Positions 11,863-22,905 of a stretch of DNA of 64,000 nucleotides are shown in pieces. The stretch comes from Bombyx mori (taxonomy: Eukaryota > Arthropoda > Insecta > Lepidoptera > Bombycidae): the NCBI RefSeq assembly GCF_030269925.1, contig NC_085130.1, positions 6,584,501 to 6,648,500 on the forward strand, in the 5' to 3' direction. Under the pieces are notes generated by a model. It saw only the letters and a program-made list of their open reading frames with translations, had not been told where the DNA came from and searched no databases. Made by a program: the position numbers and the translations under genes. Numbering within the stretch: position 1 is the first letter of the stretch; each line of letters opens with the position of its first letter.

Positions 11863-12496
11863 GTTGGTATTAAAATTTGTTTAAGTTGCCATAAAAAATC
11901 CACACAAAAATCTCTTGTTATTTATCTCGAAAAAAGAACTACGAACATCGGCACTGTATTGAGCTAAAATTAAAAGCGTTTTATTGTTTGTTTTTCGCTT
12001 CGTAGTTATAAACCGATTTGATAGCAATTCCACTTCATTTCAAGGCCTCATCTCGATGCAGTATTCAATTTCCTGGCAATGACGACACCCACTCTACAAG
12101 GAATTGTCGATTCTCACTCGATAAGCTACTGCGATGTGATTTTACATTTTTTTGTCGTGCTTACAATTTTCAAAGATTTCTTCTTTTTCGTTAACGAAAA
12201 AAATTGTAATTTTATTAATCTCGTCCGTTTCGCTGCGCATTTAAAATTAACATTATTATTTATTGTCATTAGTATTAGGGAATCCAACGCTCATATAAAT
12301 ATTAGCCTATCCATTAAGTACATGTATTTTCTACATGGATACTAAGTTTCAAGTCAATCGGATGCATGGTTCAGTAGTTATAACGGAACATCCGTAAAAA
12401 CCACTGTAGATTTATATTTATACCTATATATCAGTATAGATTCCTTTTAATACTGTATAAACTATTATATGTAAGTATGTATTATATGTATATGTG
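11863..12496. other. No feature recognised
   Basis: AT-rich spacer. The open frame at about 12079-12345 lacks family motifs. Confidence 0.5.
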
Positions 12497-12938
12497 TTTT
12501 TTTTTTATTGCTTAGGTGGGTGGACGAGCTCACAGCCCACCTGATGTTAAGTGGTTACTGGAGCCCATAGACATCCACAACGTAAACGCGCCACCCACCT
12601 TGAGATATAAGTTCTAAGGTCTCAAGTATAGTAACGACGGCTGCCCCACCCTTCAAGCCGAAACTCATTACTGCTTCACGGCAGAAATAGGCAGGGTGGT
12701 GGTACCCACCCGCGCGGACTCACAAGAGGTCCTACCACCAGTAATTACGCAAATTATAATTTTGCGGGTTTGATTTTTATTACACGATGTTATTCCTTCA
12801 CCGTGGAAGTCAATCGTGAACATTTGTTGAGTACGTATTTCATTTAAAAGATTGGTACCCGCCTGAGATTCGAACACCGGTGCATCGCTCAACACGAATG
12901 CACCGGACGTCTTATCCGTTAGGCCACGACGACTACAA
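12497..12938 (-). repeat. Bm1 SINE, full length with tRNA-like head
   Basis: Tail at 12497. The head, on the minus strand, reads GTCGTCGTGGCCTAACGG (A box) and GGTGTTCGAATCTC (B box). These are internal RNA polymerase III promoter boxes. Confidence 0.92.
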
Positions 12939-13243
12939 AGTGATTGTGTATATATGTATATATATATATACTTTTTTTGTGTATTTATTTGTAACTTAAT
13001 ATAAATTTCATTGCACCTACCACTATTTACTCTGCACTACCTTTAATTGACTGGTAGAGAATGCCTTAGGCATTAAGTCCGCCAATGTAAATTTCACATG
13101 AAGTGTAATAAATAAATAAATAAATTGGGCGATCTTTTGGCGAGGCTTGGGGAAGACCTATGTCCAGCAATGACGTCTGTGGGCTGATAGAATAACGAAC
13201 AAAAAATGTTTTGCAAGTTTTTTTTTTACCACTCAATATTTTA

Positions 13244-13450
13244 GAATTCACCACTCATGATTTTAGTATGTAATTAAAAATGATTAAATATTCACAAACA
13301 ACATGTTAAAACCTATCGAGGAGTGAAATGCTATTTGGTTCATGATGATGATGATGATGAAGAATTCACCACTCATGATTTTAGTACGTAATTAAAAATG
13401 ATTAAATGTTCACAAAAACAACATACCGACGGGTGAAATGCTGTTTGGTT
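13244..13450 (+). repeat. 118 bp tandem duplication around an (ATG)n run
   Basis: GAATTCACCACTCATGATTT occurs at 13244 and 13362, each followed by the same 90 bp with few changes. (ATG)n lies at 13341-13361. Confidence 0.85.
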
Positions 13451-13453
13451 TAA

Positions 13454-13725
13454 GCCACATTTCGCTTAATACACGCCATTTATCTTTGTAATTAAGGATG
13501 CGTTTTATTTGGTAGGTACTTACTTATCCGCGTATCAACAGTTCGATGCTTTTAATTGAACCTCAATCAAACTTACTCCCTTCAAATAGCTGAATTATTA
13601 TTTTTGTTTTGATATTTTTTGCAAATTTTAAACTTCAAATGGCTGTCTTGTATAATTGCAAAAATTTCGCTTAAGCTAAATGGCCATTCACCCTTCCATA
13701 TGTACAGAATTTCATACTGACATAT
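13454..13725 (+). repeat. Unclassified interspersed repeat
   Basis: ATTTATCTTTGTAATTAAGG to ATTCACCCTTCC. A second copy at 30300-30940 is interrupted by a Helitron-like element. Partial copies at 37560-37650 and 52565-52625. Confidence 0.65.
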
Positions 13726-13745
13726 TATGCTTTTAGTTAATTGCA

Positions 13746-14240
13746 CTCTTAGACACTCACATGATGACCTGGACCTAGAGTCCGTCAGTAAGTATCTACA
13801 GTCGGCATCAGTGCGCCACTTCGATAAAGCGGCACGACACGGGAACCCTCTCATCGTGGCCGCCGGTAACTACATTCCCGATCTTGCGGACAGAATGGAA
13901 AGCAGTCGACGTCGCCCCAAACACGTCATTATGGATCCTCCCGATCCATTAACGATGCTTTTAGGTACCTCAAGCACCGGTCATCGTTCTCGTCGAACCC
14001 GTCGCTTGCGTGGAAGGGCTCGGCGAGTAAATTAACCCTCAGACACAGCCCACTGTGTTTCTCGCCGGATCTTCTCAGTGGGTCGCGTTTCCGATCCGGT
14101 GGTATATTCTGCGAAGCACGGCTCTTGCAAGGCTTCGTGTTAGCAATGTCGTCAGGTTTGAGCCCCGTGAGCTCACCTACTAGTTAAGGTTATGCTGAAA
14201 TAGCCTCTCAAGGCTATCAGCACAGGTAGGAAAAAAAACT
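13746..14240 (+). mobile_element. Jockey-like LINE, 3' end with ORF2 C-terminus
   Basis: The reading frame gives DDLDLESVSKYLQSASVRHF through SSTGHRSRRTRRLRGRARR and a stop at 14035. A 3'UTR of about 190 bp with GTTTCTCGCCGGATCTTCTC and an A-run follows. It is 5'-truncated, as is usual for this family. Confidence 0.85.
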
Positions 14241-14760
14241 ATTTGACAAACAATATTTTTTATTTTGTTACTCTGGCATACGATGCAAATGGAAAATTTA
14301 TAATATTAGGATTGTCTTATTGACATTTTATACATAAGTCTTCGTTAACTCTAATAGATGTCTGTTGAAATTTGACCTAAACGACATACAGCTCAACAAG
14401 GAGCCCAAAAATAATAAAAATTGCGAATCAGCGCCATTATTGTACGTATAAACTTGAAGAAATACGAATATGTAGGTACTAAATTATTAAGTTTAAAAAA
14501 ATAAAATGACATTTAATTTTCACGCTCCTGCCAAAAAGTAAGTGACAGCGTGCCAGAATACACGACTAGACAAAACAGATTATGTAAATTATAAGTCAGT
14601 AAACAGATTATAGGTCTACAAGAATCTGATGGCAAAAAAAAGTTTAAAAAATAGCGATTTTCATATTTTATGGCAACAAAAAAAAAGTCATCTGTCGAAA
14701 CTAAAATTTCGAGGAATTGTTTTTGCTTTGGCTTCAAATTTCCTTTAAAAAGTGGTGTAG

Positions 14761-16640
14761 ATGTCGAAGAAATCTCTTCGATCGCAAGCAAGAAATATTG
14801 TTTTCAATCTTTATCAAAGAATACTTGATGAACAAGGTGCAGAACAAACACAATCATCTTTATTGAGCCATGTGCAAGCGTTGACTGGTTAGTAGGAATG
14901 GCACGTCTTGATACTTTGGTTTATTGCATTTTTCGTGTGTATTATATTATGTATACTAAGCTTTGGTTTATTTCAGGTGTTTCTAATACTACCATAAGAC
15001 GAATTGTTGTTGAAGGCAGATCTAACAGAGAAGTATTTAGTACGCCCGGCAAAAAGAGGAAAGGTGGCAAAAAAAAAAGCTTGGATAGTTTTGATTTAGA
15101 ATTGATCAGAAACAAGATATAAGTATGAGTTTTACATTGTAAGAAAGGAAATACCCACTGTCATGAAATTGTTACAAATTCTTCGAGAGGAAATCAATTT
15201 CAATGGAGGAAGTGAATCATTAAGGTAACAAAAATGAATTTATTTTTCTTTCAGTTTGAATATAATCTAAATACATAGTAATCTAAAAATAACAATCTTC
15301 TTTTGTCTTCAGACTTATTTTGAAAGACGTCGGATTCGAATTCGTGAAGTGCCCATCAAAAAGGACTATTTTAATGGAGCGACATGACATAAAGATACAC
15401 AGATTCAAGTATTTGGAGCATTTTTTTTTTATTGCCCTTGTAGGCAGACGAGCATACGGCCCACCTGATGGTGAGTGGTTACCGTCGCCCATGGACTTCA
15501 GCAATGCCAGGGGTAGAGCCAAGCCGCTGCCTACCGCTTAATACTCTCCACAAGCCTCGTTTGAAGAAGGACATGTCATAGCGCTCGGGAAACACCATGG
15601 AGGAGAGCTCATTCCATAGCCGGATGGTACGTGGCAAAAAAGACCTCTGGAAACGCACTGTGGATGACCGCAGTGGCTCCAGGTAGTATGGATGAACTCT
15701 ACTCCGGTGGCGGGCGGTGCGATGGTAAAAACGAGATGCCGGTATCATCTCGAACAATTCCTCAGAGCACTCCATAAGCAAAAGAATCGAGAAGCCGATG
15801 ATATGCTAGATGTGGTTTATTTAGATGAAACCTACATACACGGTTCATTTTCAGTGAACAAATGCTGGCAAAATAAAGATATTGCAGGCCCATCTAAAAG
15901 TATTTCGGCAGGGCCTAGATATACCATTGTACGTGCTGGTGGAGAAAATGGTTTTGTGCCAAACTGTTGATTGGTGTATAGGTCGAAGAGTACATCTGCT
16001 GACTACCACCATGATATGAATAAAGATAACTTAACAAAATGGGTTACGGAGAAGTTGATTCCCAACCTTACAAAACCTTTTTTAATAGTCATGGACAACG
16101 CCAAGTACCATTCTGTACAATTAAACAAACCGCCTACACAAGCCGACCGTATTGCTGTTATAAAAGAATGGCTTCAATCAAACAATATCCCTTACGACGA
16201 TAATTGGCGTAAATGTCAATTACTGGAAGCAATGAAAAATCATAAGTTTGAACCTAAATATCAGATAGATGAGATTTTAAAATCACACGGCCACGAAGTC
16301 TTGAGGCTCCCGCCATATCACTGTACGTTAAACCCCATAGAATTAAATCTGGGGAATAATGAAACAAAAAGTTGCGGGTAAAAACGTCAATAGACCTGCA
16401 AGTGATATAAAATATTTAACAGAAGAAGCTTTCTCTCAAATAGGGATCGATGAATGGCGAAAATCTTGTGAACATGTAATAAAAATTGAAAATCAGTTCA
16501 TAGAACAAGATCGATTAATTGAGATGCAGGAGGAAAGGTTTATCATAAATACTGCGTCGTCCTCGTCTTCCTCTTCAGATGAAGACTTTTTTATGGATGT
16601 GCAGTATTTGGAACCATTTTCAAGTTCTGATAGCCTATAA
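14761..16640 (+). pseudogene. Broken DDE transposase gene (D-x81-E, near the DD82E group)
   Basis: Exon 1 is 14761-14887. A small intron (GTTAGT..TTTCAG) ends at 14976. Exon 2 runs 14977-15224, then a second intron (GTAACA..CTTCAG, 88 bp), and exon 3 from 15313. The DNA-binding half includes GVSNTTIRRIVVEGRS. The catalytic residues sit in VVYLDETYIHGSF, IVMDNAKYH and CTLNPIEL. The last D and E are separated by 81 residues, far more than ordinary Tc1 (34) and close to the described DD82E (Sailor) group. A Ser-rich acidic tail ends the protein. Damage: a 2-base loss near 15119, a 351 bp LINE insertion at 15422-15772, a TGA at 15968-15970, and a frameshift at about 16345-16365 beside the catalytic Glu. 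It is a transposon relic rather than a host gene, though a domesticated origin cannot be excluded. Confidence 0.8.
15422..15772 (-). mobile_element. BMC1-like LINE 3' fragment inserted in the transposase exon
   Basis: This 5'-truncated, minus-strand non-LTR retrotransposon starts with a T run (its poly-A tail) and encodes the C-terminus RFQRSFLPRTIRLWNELS up to GIAEVHGRR on the minus strand. It is flanked by CAT at 15419-15421 and 15773-15775. Removing it with one CAT rejoins the transposase frame exactly. Confidence 0.85.
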
Positions 16641-16962
16641 TTAATTAATAAATTCATGAACAGAGTAATTAGAGTTCTCATCTAAATTTCGCACCCCATA
16701 TTCGCCACAGTAAGATATTCAAAAATTATCCTTGATCATTGGATAAATTTTTATATTTGCATGTATCACACACAGAATCAGCCGCTATAAGGAAAAAAAA
16801 GTATCAAAACGTTTTACTCCGATTTCCCCAGTATTGCTAGCGTCAATTTCTTTTTTTCCTTTTTGCCATCAGTTGGTGCCTTGTTGGTAGACTAATAGTA
16901 AAATTAAAAAAAAAAGTGTATCATTTTTAGTATGTCAGTTAAGCTTTCGGTATTTTTCCCTA

Positions 16963-17165
16963 TCTATACTTAATATTATAAAGCTGAAGAGTTTGTTTGT
17001 TTGTTTGAACGCGCTAATCTCAGAAACTACTGGTCCTATTTTAAAAATTCTTTCAGCGTTAGATAGCCCTTTTATTGAGGAAGGCTATAAGTATAGGCTA
17101 TAACATCACGCTAAGACCGATACGAGCTAAGCACTAATAAAGAATGTTTCAAAATGGTGGGTATT
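16963..17165 (+). mobile_element. Helitron-like 5' segment, family G
   Basis: It starts TCTATACTTAATATTATAAA with a GTTTGTTTGTTTG tract and a GAAACTACTGG-like line as in family B, then diverges. The 3' end is not clear. Confidence 0.45.
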
Positions 17166-17363
17166 TTTTTTTTCCTTTTAAGAGCTTCCGCTGCATGCTC
17201 TGCGGAAACGGTTAAAATTTCGCTAAAATAATTTATGACAGAATTGTTCCCCTTTAAAAGTTATAAAAAAGTCCCCCTCAATATATGTCTATATTTTCAG
17301 GCTGTCTCACAATAATCTTTTTAATGCTAACCAAATTTGTTTTAATATAAAGCATTATTTATT

Positions 17364-17695
17364 TATTTATTTTTTTTGGTCAGGAGGAAATCGCCGGACT
17401 TCCGCCCTCCACTGGGGATGGAGGGCGGGGCATGTCAGAGTCGAACTGACTAAAACCTCCTGTCGCTCAACAACCAACGTCCAAACCTCGCATGAGACAG
17501 AACTCATGAAGAGGCAGAGGGGGGAAAGTGAAGCGTTTAGTGCGGAGCACATCTCTCCCATCACCCTCCCCCTCGGGACGCCGGACCGGCGGTCGTCGGC
17601 GCCACGACCACCAGCCCTCTCGGTCGGCAGGCTATCCGAAGCCCGCCTAGATGGCGCCGGTTAGAGTGAGCTATCCTGCGGAATACCCCGCTGAT
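17364..17695 (-). mobile_element. GC-rich LINE-like 3' end, unclassified
   Basis: GC-rich block in AT-rich surroundings, with (TTTA)n/T run on its left edge (A-tail on the minus strand). It shares CGGAATACCCCGCTG with 18832-19425. R1-clade origin is a guess. Confidence 0.5.
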
Positions 17696-17999
17696 ATTAA
17701 CGTGTTTTTATAAAAATGATATTAATCCTTATCCAAATAAATACGTTATTCATTACAAGTACTTAATTTAAAAGAAATTTGCCCTTTCGATTTGAATGAC
17801 TATCTTAGAAGATATCACAGTTTTAAAATAATGATATACGTCTTTTAATTTCCTCTTCGCAACTTCCAGTATTTGTGATGTGGATCCCAGGGAGATAACT
17901 CTGGACAACCGCAATTTGCTATTTCAAGCAAGCAAGCAAGCAGATTAACTACAGGTTTATTTCCTAAAACAATTATATATTTAAACTAAGCTTCCTACA

Positions 18000-18002
<3 letters not shown>

Positions 18003-18040
<38 letters not shown>
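18003..18040. repeat. (TA)n microsatellite
   Basis: About 18 TA units. Shorter TA runs are at 1175-1198 and 12953-12970. Confidence 0.95.
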
Positions 18041-18349
18041 TACAATAGAAACTAAAACACAAAAGCACTTATAAATAATACAAAGTTAGCAAGAGAACAT
18101 CTGTGTTTCCCTTTGATTTATAACTTCGAGCACTCCGCTTTTCCGAGCGCGGTTTTGTATGATACAATTTATTTACGATTCTTGAGAACTGTATTCGATT
18201 TATTTTTTTATTTCAAATAATTTTTTTTTTTATAACTGACGTAGCCTGGCGTCTAATGCTTAATTGAATTAAATAGTAAAGAGCAGGGATTCCAAAATTA
18301 CATATTATTTTGGGCATAAGAACCCTGTGCCAAAATGATGGCTGATACC

Positions 18350-18793
18350 TTTTTTATTTTTTATTGCTTAGATGTGTGGACGAGCTCACAGCCCACCTGA
18401 TGTTAAGTGGTTACTGGAGCCCATAGACATCTATAACGTAAATGCGCCACACACCTTGAGATATAGTTCTAAGGTCTCAGTATAGTCACAACGGCTTCCC
18501 CACCCTTCAAACCGAAACGCATTACTGCTTCACGGCAGAAATAGGCGGGGCGGTGGTACCTACCCGTGCGGACTCACAAGAGGTCCTACCACCAGTAATT
18601 ACGCAAATTATAATTTTGCGGGTTTTGATTTTTATTGCACGATGTTATTCCTTCACCGTGGAAGTCAATCGTGAACATTTGTTGAGTACGTATTTCATTA
18701 GAAAAATTGGTACCCGCCATCGGGATTCGAACACCGGTGCATCGCTCGATACGAATGCACCGGACGTCTTATCCTTTAGGCCACGACGACTTC
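18350..18793 (-). repeat. Bm1 SINE, full length with tRNA-like head
   Basis: Same layout as 12497-12938, with head B box GTGTTCGAATCCC at about 18721-18733. Confidence 0.92.
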
Positions 18794-18831
18794 AAAGATA
18801 CCGCTAGCCAAATTACTGAAAGAATCCTTTT

Positions 18832-19425
18832 TTTTTTTCCTTTTTTCGGGCCGGGGGCCGAACCTCCTGCGAGGTCCCCTTACCTAGGGGGCGCGCGGGG
18901 TATGTGGGACTTGACGATCTGCAAAGTGTTGGGAGCAGACCGCGGGCCCAAGGAATTTTAGGGCCCACCCACTAAACGACTCCCCTGCACTCTTACACCC
19001 GACTTCCGATCCCCTCCGAGGCCAGAACCTGGATGAGGTAGGGGGGTTACCGCGGTCAACACTACAATCAGCGCGGCTCACCCCAAGGAAGCCCAGTCGA
19101 CGAAGCCTTCGAAGCGAATCGAAGGCTCTGAAACGTCGGCCGTCTCGGTACGGCAGCCCGTCAGGCCGCCCAGACGGTGCCGTTGGTGTCCCGGAATACC
19201 CCGCTGGACCAGAACAAGCCTGCCGGGTCGGGACGCGATACACCGCCAACCGGTTGCTCTTTAGAATCTCCTTGGCAGCGCGCTAGAGTGCTGGTAGCGC
19301 GCCGCGCGGCCTCTACCCCCTCAGGTCGCCCCTTGACCTTCACCGGGGGGAAGCCGCCATCTACAGGGGCCGGGACGTACGGGCGTATTCCCTCCTCCGG
19401 CCCCACTGAATCCTATCTCTAGTTT
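18832..19425 (-). mobile_element. GC-rich LINE-like 3' end, unclassified
   Basis: About 590 bp of high-GC sequence with a T run on the left (minus-strand A tail). A minus-strand frame ends in GVFRDTNGTVWAA then a stop, possibly the end of an RT ORF. Related to 17364-17695. Confidence 0.5.
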
Positions 19426-19799
19426 TTTTTTCCTATAGACACAAATTACTTACCAATTTAAAAACTTTCGGGTTACTTAAGTGAATAAACTTAATATCAT
19501 TTTCACATCAAAATGAAACGAAATAAATTGACCAAAAATTCAGTAAATAAATGTCAAATACAATAATACTTTCTACTAAAATATTAATAATTTTTATTAA
19601 ACAAGCCTGTACACGTAAACAAACAACACAGCATATCTTAAAAATTTCAAAAAACTACTTGATAAAAGTAGATTTTTAGATCTCTACGAACCCCAAAGTT
19701 AGTTTTCATTTATATCGACCCCAGGGAAACTGATTTCGACCACATTCGGAATCCCAGATGTGGAGGCTGTTCCCGCTAATAAATTTCAACCTATTGTCA

Positions 19800-20090
19800 T
19801 TTGTTAAGTTGAAAGTGGCACCTGTGACAGAGAAGCTGAGAAGTGCGCGTTTGGTATGGACATGTAATGAGACGAAATGAAAATGAGGTTGGTAAGAGAA
19901 TGTTAACTATGAATGTGGAAGGATATAGAGGAAGAGGTAGACCTAAGAAGAAATAGATGGATTGCGTGAAAGACGATATGGGTAAGAGGGGAGTGAGCGA
20001 AGAAATGGTATATGATAGAAGAGTATGGTAGGAGAAAACATGTTGCGCCGACCCCAGGTAACTGGGAGAAGGACAGGAGAATGATGATGT
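19800..20090 (+). pseudogene. RTE-like LINE tail, frameshifted, ending in ATGATG repeats
   Basis: Nucleotide-level match to the 26180-26466 copy (GAGGAAGAGGTAGACCTAAG). The reading frame is broken several times. The 3' end has ATGATG, a usual RTE terminus. Confidence 0.72.
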
Positions 20091-20569
20091 CATTTTTTAA
20101 GTTAGCAAAGATAGTAATATTGATTTTGATAAGAAATAAAGACGTTTTCGCAGTGCATGGATCTGGTATCCAATGGTTATCGAAGAATATAGAAGTCCCA
20201 ACGAAAATGCCGTCAGCCACTTAGACTTTCACGTCTTTGCGCAAACAAAAAAAAAACATACATCAAACAATACAGGAAAGAGAAGTGGCAACTAAGAAAT
20301 ATACGCTATCAACTCCCAAGTTATTTTATAAAAATGCCATAAAAATGCATTTTCAGTGGCAACGTGTCGCCATTATGTGATGCCGTAGAGAAGTCGCGTG
20401 CTACATTTTACCCGGTTCTTGTCTGAGGGCTGACAATGATTTAACTTTATTTTTATTTTCTAGGAAAGGCCCAACGACGCTACCTTTTATTGCTGCTAGG
20501 CAATCGAATTCGAATGGTCAGCTTTTGATAGATTTTCGCGGGAACCCGATAAGCGAAGCTGTGTGAATT

Positions 20570-20815
20570 GTTTTTTTTTTAATTTATTGCTTATATAGAT
20601 GGACGAGCTCAGCCCACCTGGTGTTAAGTGGTTACCGGAGCCCATAGACATCTACAACGTAAATTCCGCCACCCACCTTGAGATAAGTTCTAAGGTCTCA
20701 GTATAGTTACAACGGCTGCCCCACCCTTCAAACCAAAACGCATTACTACTTCACGGCAGAAATAGGCAGGGTGGTGGTACCTACCCGCGCGGACTCACAA
20801 GAGGCCCTACCACCA
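20570..20815 (-). repeat. Bm1 SINE, headless
   Basis: Runs from the T-rich tail at 20570 to CCCTACCACCA. Confidence 0.88.
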
Positions 20816-21399
20816 AGGTCCTACACCGCGGGGGCGCAGATACAGCAGTGGATATGTAGGTACAAAATTTTCGTTTTCGGAAGCGGTCTCCTAACACCCA
20901 GTACAGTTGAAAGAGCTCACGGTCTGGCTACCTGACTTGAAATTTGCTTCGGGAGCCGAATTAAATCACGTATGAATCCTTTACCTATCAAGCGACATGA
21001 CCTATCAAACCTCAATTGTTTTACATAACATCCATTCGCATTAAAAATAACCAAAATTACTACCGCGAGCAATTTCGAAATAGTACTACTATTGCGCTTG
21101 GCGCTATGACCCCGAAGTGGGTCTTGGAATCAGACAATAAGCGTCGCCATTCATGCCGGCGCTGCGTAACACCTTGCCAGTCCGACACTTGGAGTTCAGT
21201 TAAGTTTCCTTCCACAGCGTCAGACCAACGGTACTTGGACCTCTCTATGGGGCGGCGTCCCTCCGGTACACCCGTTTCACAGCCCGATCCTGCTCCATAC
21301 GCACTACATGCCCGAACTTTCCAAGCTTCCGTGCCGTCATCTCCCCCAGAATATTTGGCTCACCAAAAAGCCTCTCCTTGTTTTTCCGGACGTGCCAAG
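20816..21399 (-). other. Possible LINE fragment, low certainty
   Basis: A minus-strand frame near 21250-21310 reads HVVRMEQDRAVKRVYRRDAA, similar in style to RT C-termini. The rest is degenerate. Confidence 0.35.
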
Positions 21400-22108
21400 A
21401 CACGGATATACAAGACTAAATTCAGGCCGATCTTATCCCGTGATTTGCAAGCGAAGTAAATTGTCACTTCGAAATAAGGTGACACTCTACATAACTTGCA
21501 TACGCCCCGTCATGACTTATGCAAGCGTGGTGTTCGCTCACGCGGCCCGCACCAACTTGACACCCCTTCAAGTCATTCAATCCCGTTTCTGCAGGATAGC
21601 CGTCGGAGCACCATGGTTCTTAAGGAACGTGGATCTCCATGATGACCTGGAGTTTGACTCAGTCAGTAAGTATCTACAGTCGGCATCATTGCGCCACTTT
21701 GAAATGGCGGCACGACATGAAACCCTCTTATCGTGGCCGCCGGGAATTACATACCCGATCCTGTAGAACGAATGGTAAACAGTCGACGTCGCCCTAAACA
21801 CGCCATTACGGATCCTCCCGATCCATTAACGGTGTTTGTAGGTACCATAAGCACCGGTCACCGTCCTCGTCGAACCCGTCGCTTGTAACGAAGGGCTCGA
21901 CGAGTGAATTAACCCATAGACACAGCCCACTGAGTTTCTCGCCGGATCTTCTCAGTGGGTCGTGTGGATCCGGTGGTAGATTCTGCGAAGCACTGCTCTT
22001 GCTAGGGCCAGTGCTAGCAACACACTAGGTTTGAGCCCCGTGAGCTCACCTACACGTCAAGGAGAAGCTGATATATCGTCTCAAGGCTATCAGCATAGGA
22101 GGAAAAAA
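21400..22108 (+). mobile_element. Jockey-like LINE, longest ORF2 C-terminal fragment
   Basis: It encodes SLRNKVTLYITCIRPVMTYA then LTPLQVIQSRFCRIAVGAPW and further, the thumb/C-terminal part of a jockey-clade reverse transcriptase. A frameshift at about 21718 separates it from the last 50 codons; the 3'UTR and A-run end near 22108. Confidence 0.85.
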
Positions 22109-22115
22109 ACCGATC

Positions 22116-22240
22116 TTATAGTATGGATGAGAAGCATGGACGCTTACACTGAAAGAGGAAACAAAGCTTCTCGTGGCGGAGCGAAAGATAATAAGAAAGA
22201 TACTGGGACCAGTTCAGAAAGATTTCTAAATAAGCCCTGT
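22116..22240 (+). pseudogene. RTE-like LINE fragment
   Basis: One frame reads EAWTLTLKEETKLLVAERKI then IRKILGPVQKD, a line typical of RTE-clade ORFs upstream of the tail. It directly follows a jockey A-run. Confidence 0.65.
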
Positions 22241-22639
22241 CAAATTAAAGATAGAAATCGCCAACCCTAATGATATTTTATTTCGTAGAACTTATATTCT
22301 CGTGGACTTCCTGCATGATAGAGCACGCTTTGTTGTAAAAATACAAAGAGAAATGCAATACAGATTTATTTGATTCCATAAAGTGGTAAGTCTCAATTGT
22401 GAAGAGGTCGTATCTAATAACTTTTTGAAAAAATTGCCGCTGGTAGGACAATTGAAGCCGTCAGCGCAAAAGTGGCCTGCGCTTACCATAGTTAGTTTTT
22501 TTTGGAACCAAGTTCCTTACGGAACGATGCGGAGGGTTACCCTAACCGGGGAAAAACATCCGTAACGTAAGATTTTTATTAGTAATGCACACAGTGTACG
22601 ACTTAACTTTGTAATAACGTACAAAAAATAACACTGTCT
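22241..22639. other. No gene seen
   Basis: Contains a GC-richer line (CGGAGGGTTACCCTAACCGG) that could be a repeat end; not identified. Confidence 0.4.
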
Positions 22640-22905
22640 GAGGACTACAGCTGCGCTCTGGAGCTTACTCGCGATTAGGGACTTGTTTTCTACTCGAGTA
22701 ATAAGCGGTCGTGTCTTCGGCGAATAAGGCTAACTGGGTCGGTGCCGACCGGGGAATGTCATTGATGAATAAACTAAATAGGAGCGGCAAGAGGACGGAG
22801 CCTTGCGGGACTCTATCAGTAAGAGGTCGCGGGGAGGAGCGGGTTCCTTCGACTCGATATCGAAAAGTCCATAGTTAGTGTGGAGTTAATGAGATTTGAA
22901 TTTTC
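22640..22905 (-). pseudogene. Reverse-transcriptase core fragment with altered catalytic motif
   Basis: On the minus strand a frame reads RVPQGSVLLPLLFSLFINDI then LALFAEDTTAYYSSR, the palm motifs of a jockey-type RT. The usual FADD motif is FAED, so a catalytic Asp is replaced. Degenerate at both ends. Confidence 0.7.

Larger units (their letters stand above)
14611..16894 (+). mobile_element. Tc1/mariner-like element with D-x81-E transposase (decayed)
   Basis: Candidate terminal inverted repeats are GGTCTAC..CTGATGGCAAAAA at 14612-14638 and its imperfect complement TTTTTGCCATCAG..GTAGAC at 16860-16892, with TA next to each end. Between them lies a spliced DDE transposase gene. The ends are uncertain because the TIR match needs gaps. 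Confidence 0.5.

Noticed and set aside
12079..12345. Plus-strand open frame of 88 codons
   Set aside because: AT-rich, Phe/Ile-heavy translation with no domain; probably chance.
16493..16681. Minus-strand Ser/Glu-rich open frame
   Set aside because: Antisense to the Ser-rich tail of the DDE transposase.
17930..18060. CRISPR-like or functional tandem array
   Set aside because: Simple GCAA and TA repeats without spacers; this is eukaryotic DNA.
19161..19422. Overlapping GC-rich open frames on both strands
   Set aside because: High GC content lowers stop frequency. Only a weak LINE 3'-end reading on the minus strand is plausible.
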